Shown in pieces: positions 7,298 to 15,454 of a stretch of DNA of 21,420 bases. The notes beneath the pieces are model-generated. The model was given only the letters and a program-made list of their open reading frames with translations, searched no databases and was not told the origin of the DNA. The position numbers were made by a program, and so were the translations under genes. Location: assembly GCA_945877725.1 (NCBI GenBank), contig CAMDXR010000016.1, forward strand, positions 1 to 21,420. Reading direction: 5' to 3'. Within the stretch, counting starts at the first letter, position 1, and each line of letters starts with the position of its first letter. The stretch is from Limnohabitans sp. Rim8. Its GTDB lineage: Bacteria; Pseudomonadota; Gammaproteobacteria; Burkholderiales; Burkholderiaceae_C.

Positions 7298-9454
7298 TCA
7301 GGGTTTGCCGTTTTTGATGGGTGTTGAGACCACACCACGGCCAGCGGGTAAAGCCGGTATGACAGCAGAGCCACCCAAGGGCAAAGTTGATGTGGCCGCG
7401 GGCTGAAATCCTTGTTGGTTTTGACGCATTTGTTCGTAGCGGTCTAACGACAAGGCATCGGTGGCTGCACCATCGCGTACCACCACCGGCCGCAAAAACA
7501 CCATCAGGTTGGTTTTTTTGCGGCTGCGTGCTTCAGATTTGAAGAGGTTGCCAAAAAGGGGCAAATCACCCAAACCCGGCACCTTTTCTTGGCTGTTGGT
7601 GGTGTCGTCTTGCAGCAGACCACCTAACACCACGATGGAGCCGTCTTCGACCAAGACGTTGGTTTCTATGGATCGCTTGTTGGTGATCAGACCTGCTGAG
7701 GATGAACTTTTGCTGTCAATGCTGCTGACTTCTTGGAAAATTTGCATTTTCACCGTGCCGTTTTCGCTGATCTGGGGTTTGACCTTCAGCGTCAAGCCGA
7801 CGTCTTTTCGTTCAATGGTCTGGAAGGGGTTGACCGCACCGCTGTTGCTGTTGTTGGCGGTGTATTGACCAGTCACAAAGGGCACGTTTTGGCCAATAAC
7901 GATTTTGGCCTCCTCGTTGTCCAGCGTCAGCAAATTGGGTGTCGACAGCACGTTGGCATCGCCATTGGATTGCAGAAAACGCGCCAACGCACCCAAGGCC
8001 AGCGCCCCATTACGCTGTTGTCCCAGTGCCAGATTCAGGCCTGTTGAGGCAACGACTTTACCGGTGGCAGCACCGGCCGCTAAATCTAATAAATTGGTGC
8101 CACCTACCTTGAAGTTGGTGCCCAAAATTCCCACGGTGCTGCCATTGGTGCCGGTACCGCTCATCCACTGCACACCAAACTCGGCGGCTTTGTCAGCACT
8201 GACTTCGGCGATCAGGCTTTCCACAAAGACCTGCGCACGGCGTTGGTCCAACATGTTGATGACCGACAGCAGTTGTCGGTATTGCGGCTCTGGGGCGGTA
8301 ATGATCAGTGCATTGGTGGAAGGGTCGGCTTGAATTTGCCCTCCGGTGGAGGGTTGTGAGCCCGCACTGCTTGCACCTGATGCGCCACCGGGGCCCCCCG
8401 GACCGGCAGGGTTACCCCCGGGGCCGGATGAACTGAACGATCCTGCGGATGCCTGGCTGCCTTGCGACGAAATGGCGGCACGCAAGGTGACGGCAAGTTT
8501 GGTCGCATCTGCGTTCTTCAGGTACACCACATGGATGTTGCCACTGGCCGCATTGGCCCCCGTGGCATTGGGTTGGTCGAGTTGCTCAATCAGGGTGCGC
8601 GTCAGGGCCATGCGAGCCGGGTTGGCCGCGCGAACGATCAGGGAATTGGTGCGGACTTCAGGCACAACCGTGGTTTTGAAAGAAGAGTCAAGCGAGCCTT
8701 GAGGTGTGGGTGCACCGGCTGAAGCCCCCGAGTCGATGAGGCGCTGCACCATGACAGACAGGTCGCCTGCAATGCCATGCTTGAGGCGAATGACCTCTAC
8801 GCCGGTGGCATTGGACACATCGAGTGCTGAAATGATGCGCCCCAAGCGCTGCAGGTTGTCCGTGTAATCGGTGATCACCAGCGTGTTGGTTCCCGGGTTG
8901 ACGGTGATGGTGTTGTTGGGTGTGATGAGCGGACGCAAAACTGGCACCAGGTTGTTCGCATTCTCATGGTTCAACCGGAAAATTTGCGTCACAATTTGGC
9001 CGCTGCTGGCGGGCACAGCCCCCGCAGAGACGGTGGTGCTTTGTATTTTGGCTTCGGCTTCGGGCAGTACAGTGAAAAGCCCGGAAGACTCGATCACGGC
9101 AAACCCCTGAGTCCGCAGTTGAACCGCAAACATGCGCACTGCTTGGGCTGGCGACACAGGTTGGTTGCTGGTCAGTGAAATCGACCCCTTGACCCTGGGA
9201 TCCACCACCACATTGAAACCGGACAAAGTGGCCAAAGTACGGGCCACGGCTTCAATTTCTGCGTTCACAAAATTGAGCGTCACAGGCTCCTTATTTCGCG
9301 CACTGAGTGCGGGTGGATTGGCAATCGGATTGTTTTGCGCCCAGGTTTGAGTGTTTGACAGGGTCAGACAGGCCAAGGCCACAGCAACAAGTTGCCAACG
9401 GTGTGCGCGTGATTTGGCAGCAGGTAAAACCGGGAATAAAGTAGGGTAGTTCAT
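7298..9454 (-). CDS. gspD: T2SS outer-membrane secretin GspD
   Basis: A 718-residue secretin that forms the multimeric outer-membrane gate. The signal peptide (1-39, basic then hydrophobic, ending TWA|Q) is followed by N0 (about 58-131, VTLNFVNAEIEAVARTL), N1 (152-215), N2 (217-292) and N3 (306-404) domains, then the secretin barrel. The barrel has the conserved VPFVTGQYT region and the hallmark PGLGDLPLFGNLFKS near the C-terminus, closing with TNLMVFLRPVVVRDG. N3 carries a Gly/Ser/Pro-rich insertion (330-373), a known variable loop of secretins. The S-domain at the C-terminus is Pro/Gly-rich and I cannot tell whether a pilotin binds it; no gspS is seen. The gene is separated from gspN by 31 bp and has no strong ribosome-binding site. 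Confidence 0.96.
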   Translation of the reverse strand: MNYPTLFPVLPAAKSRAHRWQLVAVALACLTLSNTQTWAQNNPIANPPALSARNKEPVTLNFVNAEIEAVARTLATLSGFNVVVDPRVKGSISLTSNQPVSPAQAVRMFAVQLRTQGFAVIESSGLFTVLPEAEAKIQSTTVSAGAVPASSGQIVTQIFRLNHENANNLVPVLRPLITPNNTITVNPGTNTLVITDYTDNLQRLGRIISALDVSNATGVEVIRLKHGIAGDLSVMVQRLIDSGASAGAPTPQGSLDSSFKTTVVPEVRTNSLIVRAANPARMALTRTLIEQLDQPNATGANAASGNIHVVYLKNADATKLAVTLRAAISSQGSQASAGSFSSSGPGGNPAGPGGPGGASGASSAGSQPSTGGQIQADPSTNALIITAPEPQYRQLLSVINMLDQRRAQVFVESLIAEVSADKAAEFGVQWMSGTGTNGSTVGILGTNFKVGGTNLLDLAAGAATGKVVASTGLNLALGQQRNGALALGALARFLQSNGDANVLSTPNLLTLDNEEAKIVIGQNVPFVTGQYTANNSNSGAVNPFQTIERKDVGLTLKVKPQISENGTVKMQIFQEVSSIDSKSSSSAGLITNKRSIETNVLVEDGSIVVLGGLLQDDTTNSQEKVPGLGDLPLFGNLFKSEARSRKKTNLMVFLRPVVVRDGAATDALSLDRYEQMRQNQQGFQPAATSTLPLGGSAVIPALPAGRGVVSTPIKNGKP

Positions 9455-9485
9455 GGTGTAGACGTCATTAACTTTGGGGTCATTT

Positions 9486-10346
9486 TTAACCCAGGGTGAG
9501 CAGGCTGCGCGAGCCTTGCCTGCGCCCCAGGATGTTCAGTAAATTGTTCAGGGATCGTTCGTGCCCCTCTTCGGCACTGGCTTCACCTGTAAAGCGCAAA
9601 CGTGAGCCAACCCACTGGCCATTGCCGCTTAAAAGCAAGGGTCCTTGCAAGGTGGTCAATGTGAGCTTGGGTAGCGCCGTGTCTTCGGGTGGGGCACGCA
9701 ACGCGACCTGATAGCTGCCAATGGGTTTGGTGGTGCTCAGTGCTGAAGAAATATTTTTGATTTGCAGCTCTGCCAGACCGCGCATTTGCATGCGCCCTTG
9801 CACCCACTGCAATTGCAGTGCTTCGGTGCGCAATTGCAGCTGCCCCTCAGGTTTCAAGGTGTTCCATGGGGCTCCCAAGCCGGTCAAGAGCGCAGCGGGC
9901 CATTGAGAAACATGGTCTGTGCTTTGAACCTTGAAAGTCGCAATGCCCAGTTGCAAGTCCAAATCGATGCGTTCTCTCATGCAACAGTCGGCCATCAAAC
10001 CCAGCCGTAAGCCTGCCCCATTGGGAAAGAGCGTCCATTGCAAACGCCCAGGCAGTCCTTGAGGCTGAAGACTGCCAGCGCCGCCACTGAGCACCATTTG
10101 GGCAGAACCTGACCACAAGGTGCCCCGTGGGTTGAGCCATTGCACCTGGCCTTGGCTGACTTTTGAAACCGCCCAAGCCATCCATTGGGCCGGCGCCCAG
10201 ATCAACAAGGTCAGGCACAGCCCAAGCAAGCCGCCCCAAACGGCATGCGACCATGTCGGACGCACCTCGGCATGTCCTGAACGCAAGCGAGAATTTTTTA
10301 TCTGGCTTGGCGTTGGACGCGCCGAGAGGGCGTTTTTTTCCATCAT
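9486..10346 (-). CDS. gspN: T2SS accessory protein GspN
   Basis: A 286-residue protein of the GspN family, an accessory inner-membrane/periplasmic component found in a subset of T2SS loci. A short basic cytoplasmic N-terminus is followed by one membrane helix (about 36-60, WGGLLGLCLTLLIWAPAQW) and a beta-rich periplasmic domain with the family signature NPRGTLWSGSAQMVL (about 73-87). A CC pair lies near residue 119. I chose the ATG at 10346 because it overlaps the gspM stop as ATGA (10346-10343); a further in-frame ATG at 10376 would overlap gspM by 34 bp. Its exact role is not well established in the family, and many T2SS loci lack it. Confidence 0.9.
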   Translation of the reverse strand: MMEKNALSARPTPSQIKNSRLRSGHAEVRPTWSHAVWGGLLGLCLTLLIWAPAQWMAWAVSKVSQGQVQWLNPRGTLWSGSAQMVLSGGAGSLQPQGLPGRLQWTLFPNGAGLRLGLMADCCMRERIDLDLQLGIATFKVQSTDHVSQWPAALLTGLGAPWNTLKPEGQLQLRTEALQLQWVQGRMQMRGLAELQIKNISSALSTTKPIGSYQVALRAPPEDTALPKLTLTTLQGPLLLSGNGQWVGSRLRFTGEASAEEGHERSLNNLLNILGRRQGSRSLLTLG

Positions 10347-11185
10347 GGCAGGCGCAGCACCAGCGTGCCGCTCCAAAAAATGTCGCTTTTACTTGTTCCC
10401 CTGCCCTGAACAGAGGCTGGGGGCGCGTTGTATTGATTGAGTTGACCTATCGCGCCGGGTTGAACCATGAAGTTGGGCTGGGCCGAAGGGCGGGGTTGGC
10501 CCATGGGACCGAGTTGGCCCGAGGGATCGGGTTGGCCCATGATGCCGGGTTGACCCATAGGACCGGGTTGACCCATTGGCCCGGGTTGGCCCATAGGGCC
10601 AGGTTGACCCATTGGCCCGGGTTGACCCATGGGGCCAGGTTGATTCATTGGGTTTTGCGGCTGCCCCATGGCGAGTCTGGCTTGGTTCTGCCTTGAGGAA
10701 GCTGCTGAACCCGAGGGGGTGTCAGGTGGCGAAGCGGTTTGCTTGAGTTGGGCCTGCACGGGCAAGCTCATCGCCAGTTCACGCGCCATGCCGATCCAGT
10801 TGGACAAGGCTTGTGGCGTTGCAGCGACGAGGCGCAAAGTTGCACGATCTCCTTCGACACTGATTTTGGCATTCGGACCGAGTTCGGCCAAACTTTTTTC
10901 CAACCATTGGACGGCGTCACTTCGCGTAATGGTTTTGGTATTTTTCAGGCCTTGAACTTGCGCTGTCAGCTGAAGCATTTTTTGGCTTTGGGCATCCAAC
11001 TTGGCTTGGCGAGCGGGGGCTTCACGCCAGGTTTGAATGGCCGGTGACAATCCCACGCTCCATAAAGCTGCCAAGCCCACAAGTGCCGAGCCTGTCATCA
11101 AGAGCATTTTTTCTCGCGGGTTGCGTTGTTCCCAAGCGAGACTCAAGCCGGCCAGGGCCTGTTGCCATTTAGAGGTTTCGCTCAT
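10343..11185 (-). CDS. gspM: T2SS inner-membrane protein GspM with collagen-like insertion
   Basis: A 280-residue bitopic platform protein that partners GspL. From the ATG at 11185 (ATGA overlap with the gspL stop; an in-frame start at 11224 also exists) it has a short cytoplasmic part, one membrane helix (about 27-46), a helical periplasmic stretch (about 50-100) and a ferredoxin-like domain beginning near ISVEGDRATLRLVAATPQALSNWI. The last beta strand of that domain appears to be IFWSGTLVLRLP at the very C-terminus. Between the two parts of the domain lies a Pro/Gly/Gln/Met-rich insert, about residues 155-255, whose core (182-235) is nine hexapeptides of the form QPGPMG. GspM is usually about 160-200 residues, so the insert accounts for the extra length. 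No frameshift is seen: the insert stays in frame and the final strand is intact. Confidence 0.93.
   Translation of the reverse strand: MSETSKWQQALAGLSLAWEQRNPREKMLLMTGSALVGLAALWSVGLSPAIQTWREAPARQAKLDAQSQKMLQLTAQVQGLKNTKTITRSDAVQWLEKSLAELGPNAKISVEGDRATLRLVAATPQALSNWIGMARELAMSLPVQAQLKQTASPPDTPSGSAASSRQNQARLAMGQPQNPMNQPGPMGQPGPMGQPGPMGQPGPMGQPGPMGQPGIMGQPDPSGQLGPMGQPRPSAQPNFMVQPGAIGQLNQYNAPPASVQGRGTSKSDIFWSGTLVLRLP
10481..10642 (-). repeat. 18-bp tandem repeat coding QPGPMG hexapeptides in gspM
   Basis: Nine consecutive 18-bp units lie in frame inside gspM. The first five (10553-10642) encode perfect QPGPMG; the next four read QPGIMG, QPDPSG, QLGPMG and QPRPSA. At DNA level units 1-2 and units 3-4 are near-identical 36-bp blocks (two differences, both synonymous), which suggests expansion by duplication of a 36-bp block. 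Read from the Gly, the array is a run of Gly-X-Y triplets (GPM GQP), the periodicity of collagen. Because units differ only at a few third positions, the locus could vary in length by slippage or recombination. Confidence 0.95.
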
Positions 11186-12429
11186 GGTTGCCCTCCTGGT
11201 TTTGTGGTGATTGACATGATCCATGAGTCACCCTCGGCCCTCAGCAGGTAACCATGGGTTGCCAATGTTTGTTGCATGCGCTGTTGTTCCTCTGCGCCTG
11301 GCTTGAAATCTTGCAACCGCAGTTGCCCCGGTTGGTAGCTCCATTGTCTTGGCGCATTTAAACCGGCAGGCATGGCCCGGCCGAGCTGGGCCATCATTGA
11401 CTCGAGATCGCCGGGTGTGAGTTGACCCGAGGCCTGGCTCAAGCGTTCCAGCTCCCGCGCCATCTGGACGGGCGCATCCACCACGACCTGAATTTGTGGG
11501 AAGTTCTCGCGCAACATTTGGTTCCAACTTTGTTGCTGGGTTTGCCAGTCGGCCCGCGTCTTCCAAGCCCAAACATTGAACCCCACCAAATGACTGATCA
11601 CCAACAGGTATAAGCCCCAGCGAGCAGGGCGCCAGGCCGGGCTGTGCCACAGGGTGTTGGCACCGCGTTGCCAGGTTTTGAATTGACGTGTTCTGTTATT
11701 GGCCCGCAAGTCAAATTGGGCCAAATCCCAATCGGAGGCAATGGCTGACTGCCAGTGTTGGCCCGGCGTCATGAGTTGCGCTGTTTGGCCCAGAAGTTCG
11801 GAGGTTTTTGCCACCAAGCCTGGCTCGGCCTGAATCTCTGCCTGGGTCAGTTCGTCGGCCGAAAGCCCCAGGGTCAAGCTCTGAGGGTGCAAGCCGTGCA
11901 ACGGTTGACCCCAGATGCCGCGTTCAGGGTGGTTCATCCACAACCAACCGGTGTCGGCATCCCCCAAGGCCATCAATTTCAATGGCCCCTCGGTCAGGGG
12001 GAGTTCCGGCACGATGCGGTGTACCGTTAAGCCCGCTTTTTCCAAAGCCTGCAGATGGGCAATGAGCCAGGCTCGGTCACACACTGCCACCCAAGGTTTT
12101 GACTTGGTTTTCCAATCGGGCTGGAGGGCCATGTGCAATTGGACTGGATCGTCCAGCAAACGATCTTCCAGCAAACCTTGCAAAGCGGCTTGAAGCCGGG
12201 CCGGTTGCTTGTGCAGTCCAGGGGGAAGATCAATTTGGTGCCATGACAGCGCTGCTGCAGGCAACAACGCCACGGTTTCGGTCTGTCGGTTCGATGCAGG
12301 AAGCAAGTTGGCAGTTGACCATTGCACGGGCGTGGGTTTGGAGCCCGGGGCAGCCTGAACCACCACATGCGAATACGTCATGGTGGGACCGGGCAAGCCC
12401 AGTGGCAATTGAATGATCAAGGTGCGCAT
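11182..12429 (-). CDS. gspL: T2SS platform protein GspL
   Basis: A 415-residue bitopic protein linking the ATPase GspE to the periplasmic parts. The cytoplasmic actin-like (PilM-like) domain spans about 1-245 and opens MRTLIIQLP; it contains EDRLLDDPVQLHMAL (88-102) and the family turn QFDLRANNRTR (238-248). One membrane helix follows (about 271-289, WGLYLLVISHLVGFNVWAW), then a short coiled region and a ferredoxin-like periplasmic domain (about 330-410) that should pair with GspM. The start lies 7 bp after the gspK stop and the 3' end overlaps gspM by four bases, so expression of the platform genes is coupled. The length is normal. Confidence 0.94.
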   Translation of the reverse strand: MRTLIIQLPLGLPGPTMTYSHVVVQAAPGSKPTPVQWSTANLLPASNRQTETVALLPAAALSWHQIDLPPGLHKQPARLQAALQGLLEDRLLDDPVQLHMALQPDWKTKSKPWVAVCDRAWLIAHLQALEKAGLTVHRIVPELPLTEGPLKLMALGDADTGWLWMNHPERGIWGQPLHGLHPQSLTLGLSADELTQAEIQAEPGLVAKTSELLGQTAQLMTPGQHWQSAIASDWDLAQFDLRANNRTRQFKTWQRGANTLWHSPAWRPARWGLYLLVISHLVGFNVWAWKTRADWQTQQQSWNQMLRENFPQIQVVVDAPVQMARELERLSQASGQLTPGDLESMMAQLGRAMPAGLNAPRQWSYQPGQLRLQDFKPGAEEQQRMQQTLATHGYLLRAEGDSWIMSITTKPGGQP

Positions 12430-12436
12430 GAGCGGT

Positions 12437-13438
12437 TCATTTTAGAGTTGTGTTTAAGAGCTGGGGCGGATTTTTGACACGCCACAACATGCGAACCTGA
12501 CTGCCATCGCGCTGCACGAGGGTTCGCTCCTGTTGCACCACATTGTCAATCCGCATCCGCCCGTTCACTTCAAAGTAGCGGCTCTTGATGCTGTGTTCAC
12601 TGTCACTCAGTTGGCGGCCCGGATCGCCTAATGATTTTCTGGCAGCATCCAGACTGCTCCAGGGACTGCGTTGGCGATTGTCGATGGCCTGGCGCGCTGA
12701 GACCATGTCCAAGCCCGGCAAACTGGCCGACAAAACCTCAGCAGATGCCGTGTTCAGATTGAGGGGTGTAGTTTCCGGCAAGATGGTGATGAAGTCCTGC
12801 AAAACAGCCAGGCTTTTGGGGCTCAAACCCAGCCAGACAAGTTGTTCTGTTCTTTGGGGCAGCAAGGCAGGGTTGGAGCGTAAGCCGCCAGGCGCATTGC
12901 TGCCGCCGTTGGCAATGGCATAAACCGAGGCTTCGAGTTGCTGCGCCAAGTTTTGCAACTCTTCCAGGGGGACATCAAGCCGTTCAAACAAAGCAGAAAA
13001 TTGCGCCAGCGCCCTGGTGGAGACACGTCCATCCTTGAGCAGGTTCATCACGTTCATGCGCGATTGCACATCGGTGATATACCCCGACAAAAAGACTTCG
13101 GCATCGCCTTCGCGCCACTGCTGGTCTTGCGATAAAAAGGTCGACAACTTGGACTCTTGCACGGGCAAAGCCCAGGGCTCGCCCAAGTGGTCCATGGCAG
13201 CACCTTGTGCAGAAATGGCGTCTTCGCGCAAGATCAAGCGCGTCCAGTCCAAAGCCCCCGTCATCATCCATGCGGTTTGGCTGCGTCCCCTTTCGGCGCT
13301 CTCGATTTCGACCTGTCGCCACTGCTGCCACAGAGCGGCACTGGCCAGTGTGGTCACCAGGGCCACCGTCAGCATGGCCGTGATCAAAGCCGCGCCTTGT
13401 TGGCGACGCGCATGCGCCAGAAATGCGTGCGGCCTCAT
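12437..13438 (-). CDS. gspK: T2SS minor pseudopilin GspK
   Basis: A 333-residue minor pseudopilin expected at the pseudopilus tip with GspI and GspJ. The prepilin leader ends at Gly15 (ARRQQG|AALITAML), followed by a hydrophobic helix. Position +5 is Thr, not Glu, which is the known exception in GspK. The large globular part contains the GspK fold segments SGYITDVQSRMNVMNLL and NLNTASAEVLSASLPGLD (helix-hairpin-helix-like), followed by ARQAIDNRQRSPW. The start overlaps the gspJ stop as ATGA (13438-13435). The mature protein would be about 318 residues, normal for GspK. Processing needs a prepilin peptidase encoded elsewhere. Confidence 0.94.
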   Translation of the reverse strand: MRPHAFLAHARRQQGAALITAMLTVALVTTLASAALWQQWRQVEIESAERGRSQTAWMMTGALDWTRLILREDAISAQGAAMDHLGEPWALPVQESKLSTFLSQDQQWREGDAEVFLSGYITDVQSRMNVMNLLKDGRVSTRALAQFSALFERLDVPLEELQNLAQQLEASVYAIANGGSNAPGGLRSNPALLPQRTEQLVWLGLSPKSLAVLQDFITILPETTPLNLNTASAEVLSASLPGLDMVSARQAIDNRQRSPWSSLDAARKSLGDPGRQLSDSEHSIKSRYFEVNGRMRIDNVVQQERTLVQRDGSQVRMLWRVKNPPQLLNTTLK

Positions 13439-14160
13439 GATGGCGCTCCTGACAAGGCGGGATGTATCCAGTCCAGGCTCAGTGTGCCCGTGCCCATGGG
13501 GCCCGGTGGCAAGGTCAGTACCAAGCGGATGCCATCGGGCGTGCTGCCGTTGGTGTTGTTGGCAGCTGCGGGTGTATTGGAACCCGGTGTTACCACGTCA
13601 CTGGACAAAGGGTTGGCCCAACTGCCGCCACGGTGCACAAACAATTGCCAACCCGCCAAGGCGTGAATCTGTACCTGACCGGCTCGTGTGGCCTCATTCG
13701 GTGTCTGGCTCCACTGGCGGCCAAGTTCCCAGGCTGTTTGCCAATCTTTGAGCCGTGTCAGGGGACCGGATTGCCAGCGCTGCCAGTTGCCCCCACCCGG
13801 ACGTCCGGGATCGCTGCGCCAAGTCCAGGCCACCACCCTTAAGTTAGGCGAGACCGGGGCGCCTGTGTTGGAAGGCGGTGCGTCTGCCGCCTTGCGGGTC
13901 AAAAGCAGTACCTTACCGTCCCAGGCCCAACTGGGTGTGCCGGGTATTTCAATCAATTGATCGTGGTCTGTTTGCCATTGCGCCAAACCGGCCTGCAAGG
14001 TGCGGATTTCGTCTGAGCGCAGCTGCAAACTGCTTTGTGTTCGCAGCATGCCGTCCAGACCACGCCAGGCCATGAGCGCCATCAACGCCATCACGCTGAT
14101 GGCGACCAGCACCTCGATCAGGGTAAAGCCCCGCACAGGACCTTGACGGCGAATCTGCAT
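13435..14160 (-). CDS. gspJ: T2SS minor pseudopilin GspJ
   Basis: A 241-residue class III prepilin-like protein. The leader peptide ends at Gly11 (PVRG|FTLIEVLVAISVM), with Glu at +5 and a long hydrophobic helix rich in Met/Ala. The soluble domain includes TLQAGLAQWQTDHDQLIEIP and a C-terminal strand set ending LSLDWIHPALSGAPS. It contains an Ala/Asn/Gly-rich loop (TPAAANNTNGS, about 193-203) not obviously needed for the fold. The start at 14160 is 1 bp beyond the gspI stop, so the two are tightly coupled, and the end overlaps gspK. In characterised systems GspJ joins the GspI-GspK tip complex. Confidence 0.94.
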   Translation of the reverse strand: MQIRRQGPVRGFTLIEVLVAISVMALMALMAWRGLDGMLRTQSSLQLRSDEIRTLQAGLAQWQTDHDQLIEIPGTPSWAWDGKVLLLTRKAADAPPSNTGAPVSPNLRVVAWTWRSDPGRPGGGNWQRWQSGPLTRLKDWQTAWELGRQWSQTPNEATRAGQVQIHALAGWQLFVHRGGSWANPLSSDVVTPGSNTPAAANNTNGSTPDGIRLVLTLPPGPMGTGTLSLDWIHPALSGAPS

Positions 14161-14161
14161 A

Positions 14162-14554
14162 TCAGTAACGCCCCATCACGGTGGACAACTGGAGCACATA
14201 CTCGCCTTCATTCATGACCCGCGCATCTACCCGTCTGAAATTAGGGTTGGGCGTGGGCCTGACAGAAAGCTCCACCAGCAGCACTTTGCCAACTTGGGTG
14301 CATTCAATGCTGTTGTTGCCGGTGTCTGGCAATTGCCTGCGCAAACGCAAAGCGATGAGCTCGTTTTCTGCACAAATTTGGCCCAACATACTCAGTGTCT
14401 GGCGCTCAGCATTGCGACTCAGTGAGCCTGTGGCTTTCAAGCCTGCCAACAAGGCCACGGCCACAATGCCCAAAGCCACCAGCACCTCGATCAAGGTGAA
14501 GCCGAGTTGCTTTTTGGGCATCGAATGGGGGCTGCCGCAGCTTGGCTTGTTCAT
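14162..14554 (-). CDS. gspI: T2SS minor pseudopilin GspI
   Basis: A 130-residue minor pseudopilin. The prepilin site is Gly18|Phe19 (KKQLG|FTLIEVLVALGIVAVALL), with Glu at +5. The ATG at 14554 overlaps the gspH stop as ATGA, which favours it although it gives a rather long 18-residue leader; an internal ATG at 14521 would give a more usual 7-residue leader (MPKKQLG), so the start is open. The soluble domain has the short beta-rich GspI form, with ENELIALRLRRQLP and a closing strand YVLQLSTVMGRY. It should nucleate the tip complex with GspJ and GspK. Its stop lies 1 bp from the gspJ start. Confidence 0.93.
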   Translation of the reverse strand: MNKPSCGSPHSMPKKQLGFTLIEVLVALGIVAVALLAGLKATGSLSRNAERQTLSMLGQICAENELIALRLRRQLPDTGNNSIECTQVGKVLLVELSVRPTPNPNFRRVDARVMNEGEYVLQLSTVMGRY

Positions 14555-15021
14555 GGCGCACCAGGTTCTGGCGAACGCTGCACCTTAAAGGGTTTAAGGC
14601 CATCGGTGACCACCCACAAAGTCTTGCCCGGCGATTGACCATTTGACAAGGCCAGGGCTTGAGGTTCGATTAAAGGCTCAGGTCCCAGTGTCATGGCTGT
14701 ACCCGGCGCAACCCGTGTGGTGGCCGTCAACCAGTTTTGCGGCAAGCCGGGGGGCGGCAAACCTTCAAAAACGAAGCCCTGAGCCTGTGCTCTCCAGACC
14801 ACAGCCATACCGTTGGCACGGGCTTTGGCTCTGCCGGTTTCGAGCAGTGCGGCCAGTCGATCGGCATCGCGCTCCAAGGCGCTTTCGGCACTGTCCCGCA
14901 GAGAAAAACTGACGCCAGCGGTTGCAATGGCGATCAAGGCGACCACCACCAGCAGTTCGAGCAATGTGAAGCCACGGGCTTGCGCCGAGCTACATTTATT
15001 GCCAGCTGCCGATGTCTGCAT
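14551..15021 (-). CDS. gspH: T2SS minor pseudopilin GspH
   Basis: A 156-residue minor pseudopilin placed between the GspG shaft and the tip. The leader ends at Gly17 (SSAQARG|FTLLELLVVVALIAIA), with Glu at +5, followed by DADRLAALLETGRAKARANGMAVVW, a helix-to-strand segment typical of GspH/FimT proteins. I prefer the ATG at 15021: it gives a normal leader but makes gspH overlap the end of gspG by 26 bp. The next in-frame start upstream (15078) would overlap by 83 bp and give an odd 36-residue leader. No in-frame start exists between 15021 and the prepilin site. Its end overlaps gspI by four bases. Confidence 0.92.
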   Translation of the reverse strand: MQTSAAGNKCSSAQARGFTLLELLVVVALIAIATAGVSFSLRDSAESALERDADRLAALLETGRAKARANGMAVVWRAQAQGFVFEGLPPPGLPQNWLTATTRVAPGTAMTLGPEPLIEPQALALSNGQSPGKTLWVVTDGLKPFKVQRSPEPGAP

Positions 15022-15433
15022 TGTTGCCCTCACCGCCGGCTTGACCGTCAGCGCCAAAGGACAGCACATCGACCTCACCCTTGATGCCAGGGTTCATGTA
15101 CTGGTAGGGGCGACCCCATGGATCGTTGGGCAATTTGTCCAGATATGGTTTCCAGTTGCCGGGCACGGGCTCTGTGGTGGGTTTGAGCGACAGCGCGTTC
15201 AGTCCTTGCTCGCCAGAGGGGTAGCGCTGGTTGTCCAGTTTGTACAACTTCAGGGCCTGCATCAGGTTCCCTACATCGGTTCGCGCAGCGGTAATCCGGG
15301 CATCATCAGCTCGGCCCAACACATTGGGAACAATCAGCGCCGCAAGTACGCCAATAATGGCCAAAACGACCATGAGTTCGATCAAGGTGAAGCCACGTTG
15401 CCGCTTGAATTGATTGATGACTTTGGTTTTCAT
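14996..15433 (-). CDS. gspG: T2SS major pseudopilin GspG
   Basis: A 145-residue major pseudopilin that polymerises into the pseudopilus shaft. The leader ends at Gly14 (KRQRG|FTLIELMVVLAIIGVLAAL), with Glu at +5. The GspG core follows: ARTDVGNLMQALKLYKLDN, RYPSGEQGLNAL, PNDPWGRPYQYMNPG and the calcium-binding C-terminal loop GEVDVLSFGADGQAGGEGNNADIGSW. I chose the ATG at 15433. A GTG at 15454 in frame adds seven residues, but it would lie on the far side of the palindromic -10 box and its ribosome-binding site (AAGGA) is only 3 bp away. With the chosen start there is no Shine-Dalgarno sequence and almost no room for a leader. It is the first gene of the minus-strand operon. Confidence 0.95.
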   Translation of the reverse strand: MKTKVINQFKRQRGFTLIELMVVLAIIGVLAALIVPNVLGRADDARITAARTDVGNLMQALKLYKLDNQRYPSGEQGLNALSLKPTTEPVPGNWKPYLDKLPNDPWGRPYQYMNPGIKGEVDVLSFGADGQAGGEGNNADIGSWQ

Positions 15434-15440
15434 GGCATAA

Positions 15441-15448
15441 ATTATAAT
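15441..15448. promoter_or_regulatory. Palindromic -10 box shared by gspG and gspC
   Basis: The 8-bp ATTATAAT is its own reverse complement and gives a perfect TATAAT on both strands (15443-15448 plus; 15446-15441 minus). It lies midway in the 21-bp gap between gspG and gspC. Counting about seven bases from each -10 puts the transcript starts at about 15455 (plus) and 15434 (minus), that is on or next to each ATG. Neither strand has a good -35 at 16-18 bp (ACTTTG for plus, GCTGGA for minus), so activity may be weak or need an activator. Bidirectional promoters that rely on a symmetric -10 are known in bacteria. Confidence 0.5.
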
Positions 15449-15454
15449 GCGCAC

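Noticed and set aside
10481..10642. Possible CRISPR array
   Set aside because: Units are 18 bp, directly adjacent without unique spacers, and encode an in-frame peptide repeat.
10163..10696. Plus-strand ORF with repeats of the type GLTHxxGLAH
   Set aside because: It is the antisense reading of the gspM tandem repeat and the gspN start; both minus-strand genes are clear family members.
14813..15454. Plus-strand extension of the gspC frame upstream of its ATG
   Set aside because: It runs antisense through gspH and gspG and has no family-like sequence; GspC homology begins after the ATG at 15455.
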